A stretch of 5,158 nucleotides of DNA from Candidatus Woesearchaeota archaeon (lineage in GTDB: Archaea > Nanobdellota > Nanobdellia > Woesearchaeales > UBA12501), in contig WJJV01000049.1 in NCBI GenBank assembly GCA_014729495.1, positions 1 through 5,158 on the forward strand, read 5' to 3'. Under the pieces are notes generated by a model. The model saw only the letters and a list, made by a program, of their open reading frames with translations. It was not told the DNA's origin and made no database searches. The position numbers were made by a program, and so were the translations under genes. Shown one piece after another: positions 1-4,510 of the stretch; position 1 is the stretch's first letter, and each line of letters begins with the position of its first letter.

Positions 1-156
1 AAATGGATTGCAGCAAGCTTCTCGACAAAGACAGTGGGAAAAAAGGATATGATGTTCAGGAGAAGGGCAGGATTCCAGAAGATGCTGAGAAGGCTGGAGA
101 TGGAATACCAGACAATAGAGTTTCCTAATGAGATTGTTTATATCATAAAGAAATGA
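1..156 (+). CDS. C-terminal fragment of an unidentified protein, possibly a methyltransferase
   Basis: Frame 1 is open from the first base to the TGA at 154-156 and gives the last 51 residues of a protein whose start lies outside the window. The fragment is rich in Lys and Arg (KKDMMFRRRAGFQKMLRR) and ends in a hydrophobic strand-like tail, NEIVYIIKK. Many class I SAM-dependent methyltransferases end with a similar basic helix followed by a last beta strand, and two methyltransferase genes follow, so a third methyltransferase is a plausible guess, but no catalytic motif is visible. The stop lies 26 nt before the next start, which suggests a shared operon. That it is a real coding end is fairly secure from the archaeal-like codon use (AGG, AGA, ATA) and tight spacing; its function is not. 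Confidence 0.6.
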   Translation, partial: KWIAASFSTKTVGKKDMMFRRRAGFQKMLRRLEMEYQTIEFPNEIVYIIKK

Positions 157-167
157 CCTCAGGATAA

Positions 168-171
168 GGAG
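168..171 (+). promoter_or_regulatory. Shine-Dalgarno site of the NSUN-type methyltransferase
   Basis: GGAG, within AAGGAGAAG, lies 11 nt before the ATG at 183 and supports that start. Confidence 0.5.
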
Positions 172-182
172 AAGAAGATAAT

Positions 183-1148
183 ATGGAAAAACTTGAGAAG
201 AACCCATATGCAGAGGATCTTGAATTCAAAGAGAAGTTCAGGGAGCGATACAGCAAGCTTACAGACTGGCCTGCTTATGAGAGGATATCCAGGATGTATC
301 TCAGAAAGTGCATCAGAGTAAATACAATAAAGATGCCTGTTGCAAAGCTGAAGAAGAGGCTGGAAGAAAAATGGAATCTTGATCCAGTTCCATGGTGCAG
401 GGAAGGATTCTGGATAAAGCACATAGGAGAGAAAAGGATAGATATAGGAAACCTCAAGGAGCATCTGCTAGGCTACATCTATGTGCAGTCCTCTGCCTCA
501 ATGATTCCTCCGGTTGTGCTTGATCCAAAGCCAGGGGATATTGTCCTGGACATGTGCGCTGCACCGGGTTCAAAGACAACCCAGATAGCCCAGTACATGG
601 ATAATCAGGGGGTTGTTGTAGCAAATGATATCTCAGCAGACAGGCTCGCTTCATTGGGAATAAATGTGCAGAGATGCGGACTGACAAATGTTATGATAAC
701 AAAATCATACGGCTTTCACATGAAGGATGCTGTCAAAGGAGGATTTGACAGGGTTCTTGTTGATGCACCTTGCTCAGGCACAGGATCAATAAGAAAGAGC
801 CTTAAGACTGTACAGATGTGGAATCCTAACATGATAAAAAGGCTGTCCAGTGTGCAGAAAAGGCTGATTGAGAGAGGCTTTGACCTACTGAAGAAAGGCG
901 GAACAATGGTGTACTCAACATGCAGCCAGGAGCCAGAAGAGAATGAGGAAGTGGTGAACCATCTTCTGGAAAAGCATGAGGATGCAAAGCTTGATGACAT
1001 CAAACTCAATATCAAGCATGGGCCTGCTGTGACTGGGTTTGAAGGCAGGAAATATAATCCAGAAGTGAGAAAGTGCCTTAGGATATGGCCTCAGGACAAC
1101 AACACAGAAGGTTTTTTTATATCCAGGGTAAAGAAAGACTCAGCCTGA
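183..1148 (+). CDS. NSUN/RsmB-family RNA cytosine-C5 methyltransferase
   Basis: This 321-residue protein is a complete NOL1/NOP2/Sun-family enzyme, which transfers a methyl group from SAM to C5 of cytosine in tRNA or rRNA. Seen in the sequence: an N-terminal RCIRVNTIK segment (about residues 41-50) typical of the family; the SAM-binding motif DMCAAPGSK (123-131); the DAPCSGTG motif (194-201) with Cys197, the residue that in this family helps release the product; and YSTCSQEPEENE (244-255) with Cys247 in the TC position of the catalytic nucleophile. The C-terminal RIWPQDNNTEGFFISR matches the usual closing signature, except that the His often found after Pro is Gln. Length and domain order fit the short archaeal form (Trm4/PH1991-like) without a PUA domain. 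The RNA target (tRNA or rRNA) cannot be told from sequence. It is followed after 8 nt by another methyltransferase gene, probably in the same transcript. Confidence 0.93.
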   Translation: MEKLEKNPYAEDLEFKEKFRERYSKLTDWPAYERISRMYLRKCIRVNTIKMPVAKLKKRLEEKWNLDPVPWCREGFWIKHIGEKRIDIGNLKEHLLGYIYVQSSASMIPPVVLDPKPGDIVLDMCAAPGSKTTQIAQYMDNQGVVVANDISADRLASLGINVQRCGLTNVMITKSYGFHMKDAVKGGFDRVLVDAPCSGTGSIRKSLKTVQMWNPNMIKRLSSVQKRLIERGFDLLKKGGTMVYSTCSQEPEENEEVVNHLLEKHEDAKLDDIKLNIKHGPAVTGFEGRKYNPEVRKCLRIWPQDNNTEGFFISRVKKDSA

Positions 1149-1156
1149 ACAGGAAA

Positions 1157-1696
1157 ATGGAGAGAGACAAAGCATTCAGAGCAATATCAGAATATTATAA
1201 TGAGACTGACCTTGATACTGAGCTGAGGAAAGGAAGCGTCCTGAAAGAGACATCAAAAGGCCTTTTTGTTCCCACTAACATGAGGCTTGCTTATGAGTTC
1301 TTCAATAGAATAAGATTAGAAGAATACAGCAGATTCATTGACCTTGGTTCTGGTGATGGGAGGATAGTGCTCATAGCATCCCTCTTCACGCAGGCAGAAG
1401 GAATAGAGTATGATGATGGCCTCTATCAATGTGCGCAGGAGAACAAGAAAAAGCTGGGGTTTAATGCAGAGTTCAGTAAAGGAGATATGCTTGAGCATGA
1501 CATATCAGGCTATGACTCAGTGTTCATGTACCCTGACAAGGAGATAAGCCCTCAGCTCAATGAAAAGCTGAAGAGAGAGCTGAAAGGGGATCTTTTCGTT
1601 TTCACAAGCACATTCCTTCCAGAAGGCCTGGAAACAGAGGAAGTAAATGTTGATTTCATGAAGTTCTGCATCTGCAGGAATACTAAAAATATATAA
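1157..1696 (+). CDS. Small class I SAM-dependent methyltransferase, FAM173/Dot1-like
   Basis: The 179-residue product has a clear Rossmann-type methyltransferase core: motif I DLGSGDGRI (62-70), an acidic strand-2 end GIEYDD (82-87) expected to hold the SAM ribose, GDM (109-111), and MYPD (124-127) at the end of strand 4. KGLFVPTN (34-41) just before the core and the DLGSGDGRIV form resemble FAM173/ATPSCKMT and other Dot1-like lysine methyltransferases found in archaea, so protein lysine methylation is possible, but the substrate is unknown. The frame is open further upstream to an ATG at 1085, but that start would overlap the previous gene by 64 nt inside its conserved C-terminal signature. 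I chose the ATG at 1157, 8 nt after the previous stop, preceded by AGGA; the ribosome site is too close to be convincing, so translational coupling or reinitiation may be used. Confidence 0.82.
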   Translation: MERDKAFRAISEYYNETDLDTELRKGSVLKETSKGLFVPTNMRLAYEFFNRIRLEEYSRFIDLGSGDGRIVLIASLFTQAEGIEYDDGLYQCAQENKKKLGFNAEFSKGDMLEHDISGYDSVFMYPDKEISPQLNEKLKRELKGDLFVFTSTFLPEGLETEEVNVDFMKFCICRNTKNI

Positions 1697-1715
1697 ATCT
1701 GCAGAACATATAAAG
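1685..1715 (+). promoter_or_regulatory. Two overlapping TATA-like boxes before the site-2 protease gene
   Basis: AAAAATATATAAAT (1685-1698) overlaps the stop of the preceding methyltransferase gene. A start about 22-25 nt downstream would give a short leader containing the GGGG at 1722-1725. A second box, CATATAAAG (1707-1715), is centred about 25 nt before the GTG at 1736 and could instead give a leaderless transcript. Both are pattern matches only. Confidence 0.5.
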
Positions 1716-1735
1716 ATCAGTGGGGCTGATATATA

Positions 1736-2374
1736 GTGAATACATATGATTATCATAATAAGAATTATAAAACCTACAGCATAGGCTCTTTCAAGACCTC
1801 AGAGACAGAGCTGCAAGACCTTTTCAAGGCATGGGTGGCCATATCAGTAGCTTTTGCAATAGTGCTCGGAAGCGGCTCATCTATGCAGAACCTGCTGTCA
1901 GTCCAGTTTGTCATCAATTTCCTCCTTGCAGCATTCACTGTGGGACTTGGTTTCCTATTCCATGAGATGGGCCACAAGATAGTGGCGCAGAGATACGGCT
2001 GCTTTGCAGAGTTCAGAGCATGGGACAGGATGCTACTGCTCGCTGTAGTGATGTCATTCCTCGGCTTTGTGTTCGCTGCTCCTGGAGCTGTGATGATCCA
2101 GGGCAGGGTTGACAGGGTGAGGAACGGCAGGATATCAATAGCAGGGCCTGGCACTAACATAGTCATGGCACTGATATTCCTGGGCCTGATATTAGGATTC
2201 GGCACCAATCTCTTCTTCCAGTACGGGCTGATGATAAATGCCTGGCTCGGGCTCTTCAACATGATACCTATTGGAGGCCTTGACGGAGGAAAAGTATTGA
2301 GATGGAACAAGACAGCATACGGGCTTGTGGTGGTCGCTGCAGTTATTCTGCTGTTCGGAATGAGTTACATATAA
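1736..2374 (+). CDS. Minimal site-2 protease, M50-family intramembrane metalloprotease
   Basis: The 212-residue polytopic protein carries the zinc motif HEMGH at 76-80 inside a hydrophobic helix, and the second family motif FNMIPIGGLDGG (174-185) in which Asp183 is the expected third zinc ligand. AGPGTNIVMA (136-145) is the conserved Gly/Asn-rich segment between them. About six membrane segments are visible (roughly 33-46, 56-78, 98-118, 138-156, 162-178, 194-211). Members cleave transmembrane helices of substrate proteins, often releasing membrane-tethered regulators; the substrate here is unknown. No PDZ or CBS domain is present, so this is a core-only form, and the N-terminus is a short polar tail. 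The start is GTG at 1736, preceded by GGGG; the next in-frame ATG (residue 50) would remove the first membrane segment. It appears to have its own promoter. Confidence 0.9.
   Translation: MNTYDYHNKNYKTYSIGSFKTSETELQDLFKAWVAISVAFAIVLGSGSSMQNLLSVQFVINFLLAAFTVGLGFLFHEMGHKIVAQRYGCFAEFRAWDRMLLLAVVMSFLGFVFAAPGAVMIQGRVDRVRNGRISIAGPGTNIVMALIFLGLILGFGTNLFFQYGLMINAWLGLFNMIPIGGLDGGKVLRWNKTAYGLVVVAAVILLFGMSYI
2365..2374 (+). promoter_or_regulatory. Weak TATA-like element before the helical hypothetical gene
   Basis: TTACATATAA overlaps the stop codon of the protease gene and lies about 40 nt before the next ATG at 2414. There is no recognisable Shine-Dalgarno in the 39-nt gap, so a short-leader transcript from here would fit. 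Evidence is weak. Confidence 0.3.
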
Positions 2375-2413
2375 CATAAACCCAAGAGATATCAAGTTAA
2401 ACATAAACTAAAA

Positions 2414-2929
2414 ATGGAACCCCAAGAGAATTTTAATTATGAAAGATTCAGTGAACTATTCAAGAGCCAGCTTAAGGTATATAGAACAGAGGGCGATCAA
2501 TCTGCAAAGATCCGAATGTACAGTATCCTGGCAACCTTGAGCTCAAAAGGAGATGAAGGAGCTGATAAAGCCAAGGATTGCCTGGAGGATTTCTTTGATG
2601 CAGAGCTTGAATCTCTTGAAAAAGATGATTTTGTTCTTGATGGAAGCAGCATGATGGATCTTCTTAACTGGTCAAGAGAGTTTGACAGATATAACCATGA
2701 TACTGGATATCATGTTCTCAAAAGCAGGATGAATACACTTCTGAGCAAGATGCTCCATGCGATATATGAAAAGAAAAAAACAGATTCTCAATATGCCCAG
2801 AGATTTGAGGAAGCGATGAACATAGTAGAGGGAATAGGCCATCCAGGAGTCGTAAAAACATTTAAAAACTGGGATGCCTTAACTACAGATCATGAGCCAG
2901 GATATGATAAGGATTCTGGAGGACCTTAG
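2414..2929 (+). CDS. Hypothetical helical soluble protein
   Basis: I do not recognise this 171-residue protein. It is acidic and charged, with no membrane segment, signal peptide, Cys pair or nucleotide-binding motif. Most of it reads as amphipathic helices (for example residues 8-27, 30-62, 78-88, 98-120 and 124-140), which suggests an all-alpha, possibly protein-binding fold. The last 15 or so residues (HEPGYDKDSGGP) are polar and Gly/Pro-rich, probably disordered, and are encoded in the stretch overlapping the next gene. The 38-nt overlap (2892-2929) with the HypA-like gene implies translational coupling, so the two products may work together. No ribosome-binding site is seen before the ATG. 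It is likely real because the frame is long, uses the codons of its neighbours and is tightly packed. Confidence 0.7.
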   Translation: MEPQENFNYERFSELFKSQLKVYRTEGDQSAKIRMYSILATLSSKGDEGADKAKDCLEDFFDAELESLEKDDFVLDGSSMMDLLNWSREFDRYNHDTGYHVLKSRMNTLLSKMLHAIYEKKKTDSQYAQRFEEAMNIVEGIGHPGVVKTFKNWDALTTDHEPGYDKDSGGP

Positions 2930-3218
2930 GGCAGGCACTAAGGGCCAGCCACTCAAGAGCGTCCTGTTTGAGGTAGGAGAGCTCTCTGAGATAAGGCCAG
3001 AAGAGCTTGAGGAGTTTCTTAAAGAGAATGCTGACTTTGAGTTTGAGATAGAGGAGAAGAAAGCAAAAGTCAAGTGCAAGTGCGGTTATGAGGGCATGGC
3101 TGAGATAATAGATGCTGAGGATAGTGATGTCGTGTTCATGTGCTCAAAGTGCGGAGACATACCTGAAGTCATAAGCGGAGATTGCGTAAAGATATCAAAT
3201 GTTGAACTGAAGCAATGA
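2892..3218 (+). CDS. HypA-like zinc-ribbon protein, divergent nickel-insertion family member
   Basis: The 108-residue product resembles HypA/HybF, the metallochaperone that delivers Ni to [NiFe]-hydrogenase large subunits. Seen: an N-terminal helix MSQDMIRILEDL, the strand-plus-turn VLFEVGELSEIRPEELEEF (24-42) equivalent to the family's EIGELSGV-PE segment, a strand FEFEIEE, and a zinc site formed by Cys62/Cys64 and Cys84/Cys87. It differs from typical HypA in three ways: the N-terminal MHE is MSQ, so the nickel-binding His2 is missing; the first zinc knuckle is CxC rather than CxxC; and the segment before the zinc domain is shorter. The frame is closed by TAA at 2880-2882, so no upstream start can restore the His. 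An ATG at 2904 has a better AGGA upstream but would remove part of the first helix. It could be a HypA paralogue with another role. Confidence 0.68.
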   Translation: MSQDMIRILEDLRAGTKGQPLKSVLFEVGELSEIRPEELEEFLKENADFEFEIEEKKAKVKCKCGYEGMAEIIDAEDSDVVFMCSKCGDIPEVISGDCVKISNVELKQ

Positions 3219-3245
3219 AAATTCTTTAAGAGAGAATATAATGTG

Positions 3246-3253
3246 TTTATATG
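3246..3253 (+). promoter_or_regulatory. TATA-like box at the left edge of the noncoding region
   Basis: TTTATATG, just after another AT-rich stretch AATATAAT (3235-3242), has the archaeal TATA form and sits 28 nt after the HypA-like stop. It could drive a transcript through the repeat-rich region. There is no other support. Confidence 0.3.
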
Positions 3254-3383
3254 GCAGCAACAATGGATTAGGCAATATTCTATTTATGTCGGCAATAACA
3301 GAAAATGCTCTGCGTTTTCTTAGTTACAAAAGCTCTGCATCTGCAACAACAATAATGGCAGCAGACGGCCAAAAAGAAGATTC

Positions 3384-3395
3384 TATAAATTATAA
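3384..3395 (+). promoter_or_regulatory. TATA-like box before the inverted-repeat segment
   Basis: TATAAATTATAA immediately precedes the third GGCAGCAACAA copy. A transcript starting about 25 nt downstream would begin inside the left arm of the inverted repeat and contain the double palindrome and all three hairpin units. Pattern match only. Confidence 0.35.
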
Positions 3396-3455
3396 GGCAG
3401 CAACAACAAGGGATTCGTACACGGTCAGATTTCGCTTTGCTCAATCTGCCCTGTT

Positions 3456-3495
3456 CGTAAAGGGAATTCCCGAACTTGCGTAACGGGAATTCCCT
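3456..3495. repeat. Double GGGAATTCCC palindrome: direct and inverted repeat
   Basis: CGTAA[A/C]GGGAATTCCC occurs at 3456-3471 and again at 3479-3494, a direct repeat with a 23-nt period. Because GGGAATTCCC is itself self-complementary, the pair also forms a perfect 12-bp inverted repeat, AGGGAATTCCCG (3461-3472) against CGGGAATTCCCT (3484-3495), with an 11-nt loop. It lies inside the larger inverted repeat of GGCAGCAACAA motifs. It could be a dyad operator for a dimeric protein, a hairpin in an RNA, or the core of a mobile element; the sequence does not decide. Confidence 0.75.
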
Positions 3496-3565
3496 CTACA
3501 CTCAGTACTCATCCTTGTTGCTGCCTTAACTTTGTTGTTGCTGCCTAACAGAGCCCAAAGTTGAG

Positions 3566-3775
3566 CGCCACCTCTCCGACATAGGGATAGCAGCACCTTA
3601 TCGGAGAGGCTAGGAATACTAAACATAAAGTTTCCAAATAAGCACTCGCCACCTTGCCGATATCAAATTAGCAGCATCTTACCAGCGAGGCTAGGAAGAG
3701 AATGCATAATAAACAAACACTAAAAGCATTCGCCACCTCGCCAGTATCACAAAAGCAACGTCTTTTTGGCGAGGC
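3566..3775. repeat. Three tandem hairpin units of 81-84 nt
   Basis: Units begin with CGCCACC at 3566, 3647 and 3731. Each has a stem starting at the final CC of that box and closing with GAGG: 3571-3579/3601-3609 (nine perfect pairs), 3652-3661/3681-3690 (eight of ten, one wobble), and 3736-3744/3766-3774 (nine pairs, one wobble). The stems differ in sequence but keep pairing: the fifth pair is T-A in unit 1 and G-C in units 2 and 3, and the eighth is G-C in units 1 and 2 and A-T in unit 3. The 19-22-nt loops share AGCARCRYCTT (3589-3599, 3670-3680, 3754-3764). Units 1 and 2 continue with GGCTAGGAA, and units 2 and 3 are preceded by AGCAYT. Coding strand, if any, is unknown; the structure is possible on either strand. 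Confidence 0.8.
3566..3775 (+). ncRNA. Candidate structured RNA made of three similar hairpins
   Basis: Compensatory changes between the three stems, together with a conserved loop motif, are what selection on RNA structure would produce. The + strand is chosen tentatively because TATA-like boxes at 3246 and 3384 point this way and because units 1-3 would then be a leader-side transcript between two + strand gene groups. No known archaeal RNA family (C/D box, H/ACA, SRP, RNase P, tRNA) is recognised: no C/D boxes, ACA box or tRNA arms are visible. A DNA-level role, such as a protein-binding or recombination site, is an equal alternative. Confidence 0.35.
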
Positions 3776-3873
3776 TATGTGTTTAATAATTTTGAAGAAC
3801 CCACATAAAACACCAGCTATCTCACCATTGCAGGATGATAATTTCACAAGTACCGGTTCTGCAAGAAAAACTA

Positions 3874-3881
3874 TTTATATC
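3874..3881 (+). promoter_or_regulatory. TATA box of the membrane protein-NuoE-NuoF operon
   Basis: TTTATATC, within AAAACTATTTATATCAG, is a good archaeal TATA match about 60 nt before the ATG at 3935, giving a leader of roughly 30 nt that includes the GGG at 3926-3928. A second AT-rich element, GCATATAAAAAG (3907-3918), is closer and would give a leaderless message. Confidence 0.5.
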
Positions 3882-3934
3882 AGAGCATATAATCATATAT
3901 TAATCGCATATAAAAAGCATAAAAAGGGATGATA

Positions 3935-4483
3935 ATGTCATATACGCATAAGCTTGCTGAACTCCAGGATTATTCTCTGGGCAATATGCACCAGTACTTT
4001 GAGATGACCTTATACACAGCACTCTGCTTTATGCTTCCGATCATCCTGAGCCATCCTCAGATTGTTGTGGGAATCGCTGTAAATGCAATGCTTGTGCTCG
4101 CAGCACTTAATCTCAAGGGATACAAGCTTCTGCCGGTGATAATCGCCCCTTCATTAGGAGCTCTTTCAGGAGCGCTTCTCTTTGGTCCATTCACAAGATT
4201 CCTGCTCTATCTTGCCCCGTTCATATGGATAGGCAATGCAATACTTGTTTTCTCATTCAAACTGTTCAGTCTTAGATTAAAACAGAACTACTGGCTTACT
4301 CTTGCTATAGGGTCTGCGCTGAAATCAGGATTCCTTTTCCTGGCTGCCCTCTCATTATATCTGCTGGGAATTATTCCAATTATCTTCCTGACAGCAATGG
4401 GGGTCATGCAGCTTGCCACTGCTCTTGGCGGCGGCGCTGGAGCATATGCATTCCAATATGCAAAGATAAAGCTTACTGCCTGA
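3935..4483 (+). CDS. Polytopic membrane protein of the operon, possibly hydrogenase-associated or ECF S-component-like
   Basis: The 182-residue protein has a short polar N-terminus (1-20) and five or six hydrophobic segments (about 22-40, 42-60, 63-83, 87-108, 119-142, 145-171). Recognisable small-residue-rich stretches are VIIAPSLGALSGALLFGPF (68-86), LYLAPFIWIGNA (91-102) and TALGGGAGA (162-170). Charged residues in the membrane part are few and no catalytic or metal motif is seen. The pattern recalls small membrane proteins sometimes annotated as 'iron hydrogenase' or as substrate-binding components of ECF transporters; I am not sure of either. It is followed after 27 nt by the NuoE-like gene, so it may anchor or supply the redox module. 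An in-frame ATG at 3929 also exists; I prefer 3935 because GGG (3926-3928) is then 6 nt upstream. Confidence 0.8.
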   Translation: MSYTHKLAELQDYSLGNMHQYFEMTLYTALCFMLPIILSHPQIVVGIAVNAMLVLAALNLKGYKLLPVIIAPSLGALSGALLFGPFTRFLLYLAPFIWIGNAILVFSFKLFSLRLKQNYWLTLAIGSALKSGFLFLAALSLYLLGIIPIIFLTAMGVMQLATALGGGAGAYAFQYAKIKLTA

Positions 4484-4500
4484 AGTTTAATGCAAAAAAA

Positions 4501-4505
4501 GAGGT
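4501..4505 (+). promoter_or_regulatory. Shine-Dalgarno site that decides the NuoE start
   Basis: GAGGT, a strong anti-Shine-Dalgarno match, lies 5 nt before the ATG at 4511. It falls inside the frame if the upstream ATG at 4490 were used, and 4490 has no such site, so 4511 is the better start. Confidence 0.65.
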
Positions 4506-4510
4506 TATTC

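Larger units (their letters stand above)
3253..3545. repeat. GGCAGCA motif in forward and inverted copies
   Basis: Forward copies: GGCAGCAACAA (3253-3263), GGCAGCAG (3357-3364) and GGCAGCAACAACAAGG (3396-3411). Inverted copies: CCTTGTTGCTGCC (3513-3525) and TTTGTTGTTGCTGCC (3531-3545). The third forward copy and the first inverted copy form an inverted repeat whose similarity extends inward (AAGG, then a GTAC at 3417-3420 against a GTAC at 3505-3508), so the span 3394-3527 could fold into a long arm or mark the ends of a small element. No target-site duplication is evident. Confidence 0.7.
3219..3934. other. Long structured noncoding region
   Basis: About 0.7 kb separates the HypA-like gene from the membrane-protein gene with no credible coding sequence. 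Two open frames in it (3241-3483 and 3702-3932) show low-complexity, repeat-derived translations without domain features. The left half (3253-3545) holds forward and inverted GGCAGCA motifs around a double palindrome. The right half (3566-3775) holds three tandem hairpin units. From 3776 to 3870 I see only AT-rich sequence without a clear element, apart from short complementary stretches GTGTTT (3779-3784) and AAACAC (3808-3813). Several TATA-like boxes (3246, 3384, 3874) could start transcripts inside it. Confidence 0.75.

Noticed and set aside
716..1015. - strand open frames opposite the NSUN methyltransferase
   Set aside because: They lie antisense to conserved motifs IV and VI of a well-identified enzyme and have Ser/Phe-rich, non-domain translations.
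1085..1156. Upstream start at 1085 for the second methyltransferase
   Set aside because: It would overlap the conserved end of the NSUN gene, and the added residues are just that region read in another frame; the ATG at 1157 fits the normal short gap.
1774..2310. 178-codon open frame on the - strand opposite the site-2 protease
   Set aside because: It is the complement of a gene with intact zinc motifs; its Pro/Ser/Thr-rich translation and lack of start signals mark it as a shadow.
3241..3483. 80-codon open frame on the + strand in the noncoding gap
   Set aside because: It runs through the GGCAGCA motifs and the double palindrome, has no ribosome site, overlaps a TATA-like box and its translation shows no domain or archaeal-like protein composition.
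3456..3495. tRNA or intrinsic terminator
   Set aside because: There is no tRNA T-arm or anticodon arm pattern, and the hairpin is not followed by a T run; archaeal termination does not require a hairpin.
3544..3567. Integron attC-like pair GCCTAAC ... GTTGAGC
   Set aside because: The two boxes match RYYYAAC and GTTRRRY but are only about 24 nt apart, far shorter than an attC site, and the tandem hairpin units do not carry these boxes.
3566..3775. CRISPR array
   Set aside because: Only three units, with diverged sequence across the whole unit and no constant repeat alternating with unique spacers; similarity is structural.
3702..3932. 76-codon open frame on the + strand ending at the membrane-protein start
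   Set aside because: It begins inside the tandem hairpin array, its first part is translation of repeat unit 3, and it has no Shine-Dalgarno or recognisable feature; the TATA box for the next operon lies within it.
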